From contig NZ_AVFK01000001.1 in assembly GCF_000936425.1 (NCBI RefSeq), positions 186,001-250,000 of the forward strand: a stretch of DNA of 64,000 bases, given 5' to 3'. This document shows positions 7,787 through 16,737 of this stretch, in pieces (the stretch's first letter is position 1; each line of letters opens with the position of its first letter). Below the pieces are notes generated by a model. It saw only the letters and a list, made by a program, of their open reading frames with translations, was not told where the DNA came from and searched no databases. The position numbers were made by a program, and so were the translations under genes. This DNA comes from Skermanella aerolata KACC 11604. GTDB lineage: Bacteria; Pseudomonadota; Alphaproteobacteria; Azospirillales; Azospirillaceae.

Positions 7787-8695
7787 TCAGGGGCCGAGCG
7801 GGCGCATGTCGCGGATGAGATCGATCAGGAGCCGCAGGCCGGTCGGCAACTGCCGGCGTCCGGAATAATAGATGTGGAAGCCCGATCCGACGGGCGCCCA
7901 GTCGGCGAGCACGATGCGCAGCTCTCCGCGCCGGACCAGTGAGTCGACACAAGGTTCCGGGAAATAACCGAGTGCCGCGCCTCCGGTCGCAAGGTTCAGC
8001 GCAAACTGAGTCTCGTCTATGGTGACGGCTCCGGGCACGTCGACCGCCAGTTCCTCGCCATCCTTCTCAAATTCCCAGTGGTAGATGCTTTCGTCGCCGA
8101 GCCGTATCCGAAGGCAGCGGTGTGCAAGCAGGTCGCGCGGGTGCCCCGGGTCGCCGAACCTCTCCAGATATGCCGGCGATCCCACCACGACCCAGCGTAT
8201 GTCGCCGGATAACCGCTGGGCGATCATGTCCTCGGGAACCGTCCCGCCATAGCGTATCCCCGCGTCGGCCCCTTCGCCGATCACGTCCACGAGATGGTTT
8301 GAAACCGCTACGTCCACCCCGATGTCGGGGTAGCGGTCGACGAAGGTCGGTAGGACCGGTGCGAGCAGGAGCGAACTCGCGTGTTCCAGCACGTTAAGCC
8401 TGATCCGTCCTGCGGGCTTCGCCCGATGGCGGTTCAGCGCCTCTGTGGCCGCCCCAATAGCCTCGAACGGACCATTGATCGCGGCATGCAACTCCTCACC
8501 GGCGGCGGTGAGCGTCACGCTCCGGTTCGTCCGGTTGAGCAGGCGGACGCCGAGCCGCGTCTCGAGGCCTTTCAGCGCGTGGCTGAGCGCGGACGCGCTG
8601 ACGCCCAGTTCGAGGCCCGCGCGGCGAAAGCTGCGATGCTTGGCGATGGCGAGGAAGTAGCTGAAATCCGCCAGGTCGGCTCGGCTGGTGTGCAT
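7787..8695 (-). CDS. LysR-family transcriptional regulator
   Basis: A 302-residue LysR regulator. The N-terminal winged helix-turn-helix is clear (FLAIAKHRSFRRAGLELGVSASALSHALKGLE), followed by the dimer helix and an effector-binding domain from about residue 90. The domain type (RIRLNVLEHASSLLLAPVLP, later GDESIYHWEFEKDG) matches the group that controls AraJ-type exporters and small oxidoreductase genes. It is encoded on the same strand immediately before the MFS, cupin and cyclophilin genes rather than divergently, so it may be co-transcribed with them. Confidence 0.9.
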   Translation of the reverse strand: MHTSRADLADFSYFLAIAKHRSFRRAGLELGVSASALSHALKGLETRLGVRLLNRTNRSVTLTAAGEELHAAINGPFEAIGAATEALNRHRAKPAGRIRLNVLEHASSLLLAPVLPTFVDRYPDIGVDVAVSNHLVDVIGEGADAGIRYGGTVPEDMIAQRLSGDIRWVVVGSPAYLERFGDPGHPRDLLAHRCLRIRLGDESIYHWEFEKDGEELAVDVPGAVTIDETQFALNLATGGAALGYFPEPCVDSLVRRGELRIVLADWAPVGSGFHIYYSGRRQLPTGLRLLIDLIRDMRPLGP

Positions 8696-8734
8696 GGGCG
8701 GAGTATGACGATGTCGGTGGAGATCGGCAATCGA

Positions 8735-9715
8735 TCACGTTGAGCCTCGCTCATCGCCAGGATACAGCTTGAACTTATCGTCGAGGCGCTGTTCACCACC
8801 GTCATCCAAATCTCCCGGATCGTCGATCAGGTAAAATTTCAAGCGTTCGTTCATACAGGCGATGAACTCCGCAAGGAGCGGGGACTCCTCCTTGCCCAGA
8901 GGCATGACCGTGGCGAAGCTGAAGTCGATCATGACGTTGATGGGACGCACCTCCAGACCCTTGCCGGCAAAGGACGATGCGGTGAACGGTTCGATGATCG
9001 ACAGGCCCAGTCCCAGCGATACCATGTTGCAGATGACGGCCGACCACCGGGCTTCCATTTCCAGCCGGCGCTCGATGTTGGCGGCCCGGAATGCGGAATC
9101 GATCTTGAACCGGGTGGTGGTATCCTCGGCCAGCGAGATGAACGGCTGGTCCCGGAAGTCCTTGAGCGAGATCACGTCCTTTTTGGTCAACTCGTGATCC
9201 GGCGGCATGATGCAGACGCACCAGGACCGCAGCACCGGACCGACGATGACGCCGGCCTCGCTGGTCGGCGTCATCGTCAGACCAAGATCGTAATGCTGCG
9301 CCCGGACGAGGTCGGTTCCATCCGGGGAGTTGTGGGTGTGCAGTGCTATCGAGACGCCATCGTGCCGGCTGGCGAACTCTCGTATGACTTGAGGTAGAAA
9401 CGTCAGGGTCAGGGCTGGAAAGCAGGCGATGCGGAGGGCGCCGGCCTGCTTGTTGCGGAACCGGTGAGCCGCGCGCCCGATACGATCGAGCCCGCTGAAG
9501 CTGTGCTGCACTTCGGCGTAAAGCGCCATCGCTCCGGCACTCGGGACCAGACCGCCCCGGCGCCGGGTGAACAGCGTGAACTTCACCTCTTGCTCCAGAT
9601 CCTTCACGAGCCGGCTGATGGCGGGCTGAGTCACCGCAAGCATCTCCGCGGCTCCCGTCATGCTCCGGGTCAGCATCACCGCGCGGAAGGCCTCGATCTG
9701 CCGCCAGCTCAACAT
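8735..9715 (-). CDS. LysR-family regulator, OccR/NocR-like
   Basis: A 326-residue LysR regulator. The helix-turn-helix (FRAVMLTRSMTGAAEMLAVTQPAISRLVKDLE) is typical of the OccR/NocR/ArgP-related branch that responds to opines or amino acids. The effector domain covers about residues 90-300. It is divergent from the amino-acid ABC operon starting at 10075, so it is very likely its regulator. An ATAA-N7-TTAT site lies 15 bases upstream of its start, which suggests autoregulation. The acidic last 25 residues are longer than usual for the family. Confidence 0.9.
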   Translation of the reverse strand: MLSWRQIEAFRAVMLTRSMTGAAEMLAVTQPAISRLVKDLEQEVKFTLFTRRRGGLVPSAGAMALYAEVQHSFSGLDRIGRAAHRFRNKQAGALRIACFPALTLTFLPQVIREFASRHDGVSIALHTHNSPDGTDLVRAQHYDLGLTMTPTSEAGVIVGPVLRSWCVCIMPPDHELTKKDVISLKDFRDQPFISLAEDTTTRFKIDSAFRAANIERRLEMEARWSAVICNMVSLGLGLSIIEPFTASSFAGKGLEVRPINVMIDFSFATVMPLGKEESPLLAEFIACMNERLKFYLIDDPGDLDDGGEQRLDDKFKLYPGDERGST

Positions 9716-10074
9716 GCAAGTCTCCTAATATAAGGTTTGGTTATTTATACAGTAGTAAGTATGAGTTGACATGCTGTTGTTCCAAAGGTCCAATGGAAAC
9801 AACAAATTTCCCGAAGCGGAAAAGAAAAATCTTCGACAGGTGAGTTTCGGGCGAGATTTGGATAAATGAAATCCGCTCAGAGTGCGGTTTGGCAAATCAG
9901 AAATACGAGTTTTATGAACTTGTATCCTGCCAATACTATGAGATAGGTGGCGGTTTCGGTTCTGTGAACTGATTCAAAAGCTATTTCATTAAATCAGTCC
10001 GTTCATTTCATGGAACGGTGCGCCAGAATCGCGCTCACTCCCAAAGGAAAACAAGGAAACAGGAGGTTCACGAG
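9716..10074. other. Divergent promoter region
   Basis: About 360 bases, clearly richer in A and T than the flanking genes, between the LysR gene and the ABC operon. It contains the ATAA-N7-TTAT site listed separately and a possible plus-strand -35 TTGACA at 9766-9771 with a weak TCCAAT 17 bases on. No coding region is seen. Confidence 0.5.
9730..9744. promoter_or_regulatory. LysR-type operator (ATAA-N7-TTAT)
   Basis: The sequence ATAAGGTTTGGTTAT is a dyad with the T-N11-A core of LysR boxes and specifically the ATAA-N7-TTAT form described for OccR-type regulators. It lies beside the start of the OccR-like gene, as expected for an autoregulatory site in a divergent intergenic region. Confidence 0.5.
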
Positions 10075-10926
10075 ATGAAAATCTGGAACGGCGCGCTTGG
10101 CGTCTGCATGGCGATCGGTTTCACCGCGGCCACCTTCGGCATGGCTCCCGCCCATGCCGCCGATATGCCGCCCCTGCCTGCCGCGATCAAGGAACAGGGA
10201 GTGCTCCGCGTCGGCGTCCGCTGCGATTATCCGCCCGACGGATATTACGACGGCTCCGGCAAGCCGGTCGGCGTCGAGGTCGAGTTCGCGAAGCAGATCG
10301 CCAAGTATGCCTTCGGCGATGACGGCAAGACGGAGTTGGTCTGTGTCACCGCCGCGAACCGCGTTCCCACGCTGATCGGCAACAAGGTCGACCTTCTGAT
10401 CGCAACGCTGGGGATCAGCGACGAGCGCAAGCAGGTGATCGATTTCAGCGAGCCGTACACCTGGAGCGCCAGTTCCGTGATCGTGCCCAAGGACAGCGCG
10501 GTTCAGAAGATGTCGGAACTGAGCGGCCAGACGGTGATCGTGTTGAAAGGCGCCTGGCAGATCCCGTGGTTCGAAAAGAACATGCCGGACACCAAGCTGA
10601 TGAAGCTCGACACCGTGTCCGACGCCCTGCAGGCCATGGTTCAGGGCCGTGGCGCCGGTTATGCCCATGACTATGCGGCGCAGGTGGCTATCGCCGACAA
10701 GAACGACCGCGTCCGGATGCTCGACGACCGCTATCAGCTTGGATACCGCGGCATCGGATTGCGCAAGGGCGAGGAAGAACTGCGGACATATCTCAACGCC
10801 GCGATCGAGCGCGCCCGGCAGGACGGCGTCGTCTCCGGCTGGATCAAGGCCTACAGCGAACCCGAACTGGCGGAAGTCCGGAGCGATCTCTGGGACCTGT
10901 CAAAGGCTCCCACGCAGGGGCAGTGA
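10075..10926 (+). CDS. Amino-acid ABC transporter substrate-binding protein
   Basis: A 283-residue periplasmic solute-binding protein of family 3 (polar amino acids and opines). It has a signal peptide cleaved after APAHA and then the typical opening QGVLRVGVRCDYPPDGYYD. The ligand-site hallmarks GVEVEFAKQIAKYAF, VDLLIATLGISDERKQVIDFSEPY and GYRGIGLRKG are present. The start at 10075 has a strong AGGAGG. It is the first gene of the operon that continues to 18054; a stable hairpin follows it. The lyase and amine oxidases downstream suggest the ligand is an N-substituted amino acid rather than a plain one. Confidence 0.9.
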   Translation: MKIWNGALGVCMAIGFTAATFGMAPAHAADMPPLPAAIKEQGVLRVGVRCDYPPDGYYDGSGKPVGVEVEFAKQIAKYAFGDDGKTELVCVTAANRVPTLIGNKVDLLIATLGISDERKQVIDFSEPYTWSASSVIVPKDSAVQKMSELSGQTVIVLKGAWQIPWFEKNMPDTKLMKLDTVSDALQAMVQGRGAGYAHDYAAQVAIADKNDRVRMLDDRYQLGYRGIGLRKGEEELRTYLNAAIERARQDGVVSGWIKAYSEPELAEVRSDLWDLSKAPTQGQ

Positions 10927-10935
10927 TCGCCAAGC

Positions 10936-10965
10936 GCGGGGCGGCCCCGGCAGGGGCCGTCCCGC
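10936..10965 (+). other. Intercistronic hairpin after the binding-protein gene
   Basis: GCGGGGCGGCCCC (10936-10948) and GGGGCCGTCCCGC (10953-10965) form a 13-bp stem with one G-U pair and a GGCA loop. Hairpins at this position commonly stabilise the binding-protein mRNA or reduce read-through into the permease genes. Confidence 0.6.
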
Positions 10966-10985
10966 ATGACGGGAGTTCTTGAGAC

Positions 10986-11657
10986 ATGACCTACGATTTC
11001 CAGTTCGGCTATATCGTCGACACCATGCCGGCGCTGCTCGACGGGTTGCTGATCACCATCGAAGTCAGTGTCATCAGCATCGCGATCTCGGTGGTGATCG
11101 GCATCGTCGGGGCGGCGATCAGGCTTTTTGAAATACCAGTGCTGTCGCAGGTCGTCGGGGGATACGTCCATTTCATCAGGTCCACCCCGCTGCTGCCCCA
11201 GATCTACTTCGTATTCTACGGGTTTTCGGGCCTGGGCCTTCAGCTTTCGACCTTCTGGTCCGGGGTGCTGGCGCTTTCGCTGTGGGGCGGCGCCTATAAC
11301 ATCGAGAATGTCCGGGGCGGCTTCCTGGCGGTCTCCAAAGGCTTGCGCGAAGCGGCGGGATCGCTGGCGTTCCGTCCCATCCATTACCTCTGGCTGGTAG
11401 CCCTGCCGCTCGGCGTCCGCATCAGCCTGCCGACCATGCTGAACACGGCGGTATCGGTGCTGAAGAACTCCGCCTATCTCCAGGCGATCGGTCTTGCGGA
11501 GCTGACCTTCGTCGCGATGGACCGCGTGGCGCTTGACTTCCGCATCCTGGAAATGTTCGCCGCCATCGGCGTGCTCTACCTCGGCATCGTTCTTATCCTG
11601 TCGCTGTTCGTGCGCAGGCTCGAAGGCGTGCTTCAGCGCCCCTTCCGCACCTCGTAA
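10986..11657 (+). CDS. Amino-acid ABC transporter permease 1
   Basis: A 223-residue inner-membrane permease of the HisM/GlnP family. It has several hydrophobic segments and the coupling motif that contacts the ATPase (EAAGSLAFRPIHYLWLVALPLGVRISLP). The family signature FIRSTPLLPQIYFVFYG is present. It lies 59 bases after the binding protein and 10 bases before a second permease, with which it should form a heterodimer. Confidence 0.9.
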   Translation: MTYDFQFGYIVDTMPALLDGLLITIEVSVISIAISVVIGIVGAAIRLFEIPVLSQVVGGYVHFIRSTPLLPQIYFVFYGFSGLGLQLSTFWSGVLALSLWGGAYNIENVRGGFLAVSKGLREAAGSLAFRPIHYLWLVALPLGVRISLPTMLNTAVSVLKNSAYLQAIGLAELTFVAMDRVALDFRILEMFAAIGVLYLGIVLILSLFVRRLEGVLQRPFRTS

Positions 11658-11667
11658 GGGCAGGCTC

Positions 11668-12384
11668 ATGACGCTAATCCTGGAAAACCTTCCGCTGTTC
11701 TGGACGGCGCTTCTCCAGACCTTTCAGCTCGCGGTCGTCACTCTGCTGTTCGCGACCCTCATCTCGGCCCTGGTCGGCCTCATGACCGTCACCAAGCGCC
11801 GCTGGGTCCGCTTCATCGCCTTCGCGTATATCGAGCTGCTGCGCGACATTCCGCTGATCGTCAACGTCATGTTCGTCTATTTCGGCGCGCCGCTGGTCGG
11901 CATCTCGCTCGATCCCTTCGCGGCGGCGACCATCAGCTTCTCGCTTTGGGGAGGCGCCAACGGCGCGGAGATCGTGCGGAGCGGCTTCGCATCGGTTTCC
12001 CGCCATCAGGAACAGAGCGCCATGGCGCTGGGCCTGAAACCTTGGGAGATCTTCTGGTTCGTGCTCGGGCCGCAGGCGCTGCTGCCGATGATACCGCCCT
12101 TCACTGGATTGTTCTCGCTGCTGATCCAGGCGACGTCGCTGGCATCCATCGTCGGCGCCACTGAATTCTTCCGGGCGGCTCAGATCGTGGTCGAACGGAC
12201 GACCCTGATGACGGGGTATAGCCCGGCCTTCCTGATCTACGGCTTCGTGCTGCTCGTCTACTTCGTCATCTGCGCGTCCCTGGCGGCGGGAACGAAAAAA
12301 CTGGAACGCTATCTCACGACCCGCCAATCCCGCCGAATGCCATCGGCCGCGACCGCCGTCCAGCCCGTCAGGGAAACGGTCTGA
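11668..12384 (+). CDS. Amino-acid ABC transporter permease 2
   Basis: A 238-residue inner-membrane permease, partner of the preceding one. Recognisable stretches are YIELLRDIPLIVNVMFVYFG, the EQSAMALGLKPWEIFWFVLGPQ coupling helix and SLASIVGATEFFRAA. A longer frame reads upstream through the previous gene, but the ATG at 11668 begins the normal N-terminal membrane segment. The last 25 residues are basic and cytoplasmic. Confidence 0.9.
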   Translation: MTLILENLPLFWTALLQTFQLAVVTLLFATLISALVGLMTVTKRRWVRFIAFAYIELLRDIPLIVNVMFVYFGAPLVGISLDPFAAATISFSLWGGANGAEIVRSGFASVSRHQEQSAMALGLKPWEIFWFVLGPQALLPMIPPFTGLFSLLIQATSLASIVGATEFFRAAQIVVERTTLMTGYSPAFLIYGFVLLVYFVICASLAAGTKKLERYLTTRQSRRMPSAATAVQPVRETV

Positions 12385-12401
12385 GCCGGAAGCGACGCCG
12401 C

Positions 12402-12420
12402 GACGGTGCGGCGCACCGTC
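12402..12420 (+). other. Short hairpin before the lyase gene
   Basis: GACGGTGC and GCACCGTC pair around a 3-base loop in the 83-base gap between the second permease and the ArgH-like gene. It may adjust expression between transporter and enzyme genes. Confidence 0.35.
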
Positions 12421-12467
12421 CGAGGTGTGGCGCACCTTCATAAAAGATACTTGCAGGAGACGTTTCA

Positions 12468-13979
12468 ATGGAATCGCAGGTCAGCGGCTTCCTGGCTGAA
12501 GCCATGGCTCCCGAGGTCCAGAAGGGCCTGATGGAGCCGGCGCTACGCCGGACATTCGCCCCCCAATTGCCGCTCACCACCGAGATCAACAAGGCCCACG
12601 TGCTGATGCTGCTCAACCGCGGCATCATCAGTGCCGACGTGGCCGGCCGTCTGGCACGCGCCGTCCTGGAACTGGAGGAAGCCGGACCAGGGGCTTTCAC
12701 GCTCGATCCGGCCCTGGAAGACCCCTATTTCAACTATGAAGCCAAGCTGATCGGCATGGTCGGGCCGGATGTCGGCGGGCGCATCCATATCGGCCGCAGC
12801 CGGAACGACCTGAAAGCGACGCAGGACCGCCTGCGCGCCCGCAAGGTCGCCTTGTCCATCATGGACGAGCTGCTGGCACTGCGCCGTAACCTGATCGACC
12901 AGGGCGAGCGATACGCCGACGTGGTGATGCCCGGATACACGCATCTCCAGCCGGCGCAGCCGATCACCTACGGCTACTTCCTGCTCGGCCTCGCCCATGC
13001 GGTCGAGCGCGACTTCCGGCGCCTCGCGGAATGCTATGCCCGGGTGAACCTCAGCCCGCTGGGGGCGGCGGCGCTGGCCGGCACGTCCTTCGCGATCAGC
13101 AGGACCTCGACGGCGGAAGCGCTGGGCTTCGACGGCATCGTCCATCATGCCCAGGATGCGGTCGGGAACAGGGATGCCGTCATCGAACTGCTGTCCTCCG
13201 CGTCGCTGCTGGCGAGCAGCATCGGCCGGCTGGCGCAGGACTTCTACGTCATGACGACGTACGAGTTCCAGACGCTGCATCTGCCCGACTGCATCGCGAT
13301 CACGTCGAGCATCATGCCGCAGAAGAAGAACATGGCGGCTCTGGAAAACCTGAAGGGCAGGGTCGCGATCATGACCGGCGCCCTGGTGACCGCGCTCGCC
13401 GCCTACAAGGCCGTGCCGTTCAGCCATGCCCAGGATGGCACCATGGACGGCATGCGCTGGACCTGGGAAGCGCTGGAGGAGTTCGCGGGAATGCTGCCGG
13501 TGGCGTCCCTGGTGGTCGCCAGGGCCGAGCCGAGGCGCGAGCGCATGCTGGAACTGGCCAAGGCCAACTTCTCGACCGTCACCGATCTGGCGGACGCGCT
13601 GGTGCGGGAAACGACGCTGTCGTTCCGCGAGGCCCATCACATCGTCGGGCGGGTGGTGAGGCTGGCGATGGCGCGCGGCCTGAAGGCGGAAGAGATCACG
13701 ACGGACCTGCTGAACCAGGCGGCGCGGGAAACGGTCGGTCATGACATCCGGTTCTCCGCCGATGCCCTGCGCGACAGCCTCGACCCGGCACGGGCGGTCG
13801 AAGGCCGCGCCGGAACCGGCAGCCCGGCCAGAAGCGACGTGCTCGGCATGGCCGAGCGGCTTCGGCGTTCCCTTGAGACGGACCGCCAGGAACTCACCGC
13901 CCGTCAGGAACGCGTCGCCAAGGCCAAGGCCCGGCTGGAAGCGGACTTCGCCGACCTCGCGCGGAGCAATCGGGCATGA
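12468..13979 (+). CDS. ArgH-like C-N lyase of the fumarase/aspartase superfamily
   Basis: A 503-residue homologue of argininosuccinate lyase. The superfamily breaks a C-N bond by anti-elimination and usually releases fumarate. The conserved regions are present: [29 protein letters not shown] (catalytic His region) and the mobile-loop signature SSIMPQKKN near residue 281. It departs from biosynthetic ArgH: there is no N-terminal WGGRF motif, the signature is preceded by IT instead of (T)G and followed by MAALE instead of PD, and the C-terminus carries an extra charged helix. Sitting inside an amino-acid importer operon with FAD amine oxidases, it more likely degrades an N-succinyl-type amino acid (an opine-, EDDS- or argininosuccinate-like compound) than makes arginine. 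The start has a GCAGGAG site. Confidence 0.8.
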   Translation: MESQVSGFLAEAMAPEVQKGLMEPALRRTFAPQLPLTTEINKAHVLMLLNRGIISADVAGRLARAVLELEEAGPGAFTLDPALEDPYFNYEAKLIGMVGPDVGGRIHIGRSRNDLKATQDRLRARKVALSIMDELLALRRNLIDQGERYADVVMPGYTHLQPAQPITYGYFLLGLAHAVERDFRRLAECYARVNLSPLGAAALAGTSFAISRTSTAEALGFDGIVHHAQDAVGNRDAVIELLSSASLLASSIGRLAQDFYVMTTYEFQTLHLPDCIAITSSIMPQKKNMAALENLKGRVAIMTGALVTALAAYKAVPFSHAQDGTMDGMRWTWEALEEFAGMLPVASLVVARAEPRRERMLELAKANFSTVTDLADALVRETTLSFREAHHIVGRVVRLAMARGLKAEEITTDLLNQAARETVGHDIRFSADALRDSLDPARAVEGRAGTGSPARSDVLGMAERLRRSLETDRQELTARQERVAKAKARLEADFADLARSNRA

Positions 13980-14734
13980 CGGCGGCGGTATCTCCGTCTT
14001 CACCGCCGCTGATCAGCGTCCGGGGGCTGGTCAAGAGCTTCAAGGGCATGCGTGCCCTGGACGGCGTGGACGCCGACATCGCGCGGGGCGAGGTGCTGGT
14101 CGTCATCGGCCCGAGCGGGTCGGGCAAGAGCACCTTCATCCGCTGTCTCAACGGGCTGGAAATGCCGACCGACGGCCGCATCGAAGTGGACGGCGCGCCG
14201 GTCCAGACCCGCTCGAACCGCGACTGGCGCAGGGCGCGCCAGCGTATCGGAATGGTCTTCCAGGATTACTCGCTGTTTCCGCACATGACCGTGCTGAGGA
14301 ACATCTGCCTGGCGCCGCAGCGCGCCGGTGTCGCCACCGCAGCCCAGGCGGAAGAAACGGCGATCAGACTGCTCCGCCGGGTCGGCCTTGCCCACAAGGC
14401 CGACTCATATCCGGTCGAGCTGTCGGGCGGGCAGCAGCAGCGGGTCGCGATCGTACGGGCGCTAGCGATGAAGCCGGATGCGATCCTGTTCGACGAGCCG
14501 ACTTCCGCCCTGGATCCGGAAACCGTCGGCGAAGTCCTCGCGGTCATGCGGGAGCTTGCGCGCGAGGGAATGACCATGGTCGTTGTGACGCACGAGATGG
14601 GATTCGCCCGGGAAGTCGCCGACCGGGTGATGTTCATGGACCGCGGCCGCATCGTCGAGACGGGCACGCCCGCCCAGGTGTTCGGATCGCCGGCGGAACC
14701 GAGGACCCGTGAATTCCTCGACATGATCCTATAG
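13976..14734 (+). CDS. Amino-acid ABC transporter ATP-binding protein 1
   Basis: A 252-residue ATPase of the GlnQ/HisP family. Walker A is GPSGSGKST, the signature is LSGGQQQR, Walker B is ILFDEP and the switch His lies in VTHEMGFA. Its ATG overlaps the stop codon of the lyase gene (ATGA), so enzyme and ATPase are translationally coupled. It energises import through the two permeases. Confidence 0.93.
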   Translation: MTAAVSPSSPPLISVRGLVKSFKGMRALDGVDADIARGEVLVVIGPSGSGKSTFIRCLNGLEMPTDGRIEVDGAPVQTRSNRDWRRARQRIGMVFQDYSLFPHMTVLRNICLAPQRAGVATAAQAEETAIRLLRRVGLAHKADSYPVELSGGQQQRVAIVRALAMKPDAILFDEPTSALDPETVGEVLAVMRELAREGMTMVVVTHEMGFAREVADRVMFMDRGRIVETGTPAQVFGSPAEPRTREFLDMIL

Positions 14735-14745
14735 GAGGCCGCACC

Positions 14746-15513
14746 TTGGACAACGGGACAGCAATGATTTCGGTGGAAGGCCTGAGCAAGTGGTTCGGCC
14801 CCTTCGCAGCACTGAAGGACATCGACCTGAAGGTCGACCGGGGCGAGAAGATCGTGATCTGCGGTCCTTCCGGCTCGGGAAAATCGACCCTCGTCCGCTG
14901 CCTGAACGGCCTCGAGGACCATCAGTCAGGCCGGATCACGGTCGCCGGGCTGGAGGTGATGAACGACAGGCGCCGGCTTGAACAGGTCAGGCTCAAGGTC
15001 GGCATGGTCTTTCAGAACTTCAACCTGTTCCCGCAGATGACCGTGCTGCGGAACCTGACCGTCGGGCAGACCTGGATACTCCGGAAGTCTCAGCGCGACG
15101 CGGAGGCGCTGGCGTTCGAATACCTGGAGAAGGTCCGGATACCCGAACAGGCCCACAAGTATCCGTCGCAGCTTTCCGGCGGACAGCAGCAGCGGGTGGC
15201 GATAGCCCGGTCCCTGTGCATGCAACCCGAAGTCATGCTGTTCGACGAGCCGACATCGGCGCTCGATCCCGAGATGGTCAAGGAAGTCCTGGGCACGATG
15301 ACCGAACTTGCCGGATCGGGCATGACGATGGTCTGCGTCACCCACGAGATGGGCTTCGCCCGTCAGGTGGCGGACCGGATCGTCTTCATGGACGAAGGGC
15401 GCATCGTGGAGGAAGCGCCGCCGGCACAGTTCTTCCAAGCCCCACGCAGCCGGAGGGCCGCGACCTTCCTGAAGCAGGTGCTCCAGCATCACACCGCCAT
15501 GGCGGAAGCCTGA
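14746..15513 (+). CDS. Amino-acid ABC transporter ATP-binding protein 2
   Basis: A 255-residue GlnQ/HisP-type ATPase with Walker [10 protein letters not shown], signature LSGGQQQR, Walker B MLFDEP and switch His in VTHEMGFA. The probable start is TTG at 14746, because AGGAGG lies 7 bases upstream; an ATG at 14764 is the alternative. It follows a first ATPase directly. Two different ATPases with two different permeases would give a fully heteromeric transporter, which is uncommon for this family, where one ATPase normally forms a homodimer. Confidence 0.92.
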   Translation: MDNGTAMISVEGLSKWFGPFAALKDIDLKVDRGEKIVICGPSGSGKSTLVRCLNGLEDHQSGRITVAGLEVMNDRRRLEQVRLKVGMVFQNFNLFPQMTVLRNLTVGQTWILRKSQRDAEALAFEYLEKVRIPEQAHKYPSQLSGGQQQRVAIARSLCMQPEVMLFDEPTSALDPEMVKEVLGTMTELAGSGMTMVCVTHEMGFARQVADRIVFMDEGRIVEEAPPAQFFQAPRSRRAATFLKQVLQHHTAMAEA

Positions 15514-15516
15514 CCG

Positions 15517-16695
15517 ATGGCCGGACAGATAGAAACCGCCGATCTCGTCGTGGTCGGGCTGGGGGCCATGGGCGCCGCGACGCTTTATCAGGCTGCCCGG
15601 CTGGGCGTGAAGGCGATCGGCATCGACCGCTTCACGCCGCCGCATGACAAGGGATCGAGCCATGGGGAGACCCGCATCACCCGGTGCGCGATCGGCGAGG
15701 GCGAGGATTACGTGCCGCTGGCGCTGGGATCGCACGCGATCTGGCGGGAGCTGGAGAATGAGACGGGCGAAAGCCTCCTTGTCCAGTCCGGCTGCCTGAT
15801 CCTGGGTTCATCGGATGACACGGCGCTCCATCACGGCAAGCCTAACTTCGTCAACCGCACCGTCGACAGCGCCAGACGCTTCGGCATCCCGCACGAAATT
15901 CTGGATGCCACCGGGATCGGGCAGCGTTTTCCCCAGATCGCGGGGCTGCGCGACGAGATCGGCTGCTTCGAGCCGGGCGGGGGCTTTCTGTATCCGGAGC
16001 GCTGCATCCAGGCGCAGCTCGATCGAGCGAAAGCGCTGGGGGCACGGATCCGCACGGGCCGGACCGTCACGTCGCTGTCGCAGTCGGGCGGCTCCGTCAC
16101 GGTGGAAACCGATGCGGGGACGATCCAGGCCGATCGCGCCGTGTGTGCGGCAGGCTCCTGGACCGCCCAGCTCCTGGGCGGCGAGTTCCGGCGGCTGCTG
16201 CGCGTCAACCGGCAGGTCCTGCACTGGTTCGAGGCCGACGAAACCATGCTATCCCCCGGCAGGTTCCCGGTCGTCATATGGATGCACGGACCGAAGGCGA
16301 GCGATTATTTCTACGGCTTTCCCGCCTTGCCCGGCTCGGGAAGCATCAAGGTCGCGACCGAACAGTACGAGGAATCGGCCGATCCCGACCGGGTCGACCG
16401 CACGGTAGCGGCGGCCGAGCAGATCAGCATGTTCCGGGACCATCTGGCCGGCCGCCTCGGCGGCGTCAAGCCGCGCCCGGTCGGATCGGCGGTCTGCCTC
16501 TACACCGTCACTCCCGATTCCGGGTTCATCGTGGACCACGATCCCGCCCGCGACCGGATCATGGTCGTTTCGGCTTGTTCCGGGCACGGCTTCAAGCATT
16601 CCGCCGCTATCGGCAAGGCGGTGGCCCAGCATGTCGTTCTCGGCCGGAGCGACATCGATCTGGCACCCTTCTCGCTGGCGCGCTTCGCGTGCTGA
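15517..16695 (+). CDS. FAD-dependent N-methyl amino acid oxidase (SolA/monomeric sarcosine oxidase-like)
   Basis: A 392-residue flavoenzyme of the DAO superfamily, MTOX/MSOX branch, which oxidises secondary amines of amino acids to an imine that hydrolyses, with H2O2 formed. The dinucleotide-binding motif VVVGLGAMGAATLYQAA is at the N-terminus. The diagnostic GSSHGETRITRCAIGEG follows near residue 50. Cys327 in CLYTVTPDSGFIVD corresponds to the cysteine that covalently holds FAD in this family. The SGHGFKHS motif near the C-terminus is also present. It starts 3 bases after the second ATPase, so it belongs to the operon and probably acts on the imported compound or the product of the lyase. 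Confidence 0.88.
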   Translation: MAGQIETADLVVVGLGAMGAATLYQAARLGVKAIGIDRFTPPHDKGSSHGETRITRCAIGEGEDYVPLALGSHAIWRELENETGESLLVQSGCLILGSSDDTALHHGKPNFVNRTVDSARRFGIPHEILDATGIGQRFPQIAGLRDEIGCFEPGGGFLYPERCIQAQLDRAKALGARIRTGRTVTSLSQSGGSVTVETDAGTIQADRAVCAAGSWTAQLLGGEFRRLLRVNRQVLHWFEADETMLSPGRFPVVIWMHGPKASDYFYGFPALPGSGSIKVATEQYEESADPDRVDRTVAAAEQISMFRDHLAGRLGGVKPRPVGSAVCLYTVTPDSGFIVDHDPARDRIMVVSACSGHGFKHSAAIGKAVAQHVVLGRSDIDLAPFSLARFAC

Positions 16696-16737
16696 GGCGC
16701 CGTCATTTGCCGACCACGAACAACAGGACTGGATCGG

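Noticed and set aside
12468-13979. Annotation as the arginine-biosynthesis lyase argH
   Set aside because: Lacks the N-terminal WGGRF and the usual residues around the signature loop and sits in a catabolic import operon, so the gene symbol was withheld.
12543-14003. 486-residue antisense frame over the ArgH-like gene
   Set aside because: No family resemblance; the plus strand carries the lyase signature motifs.
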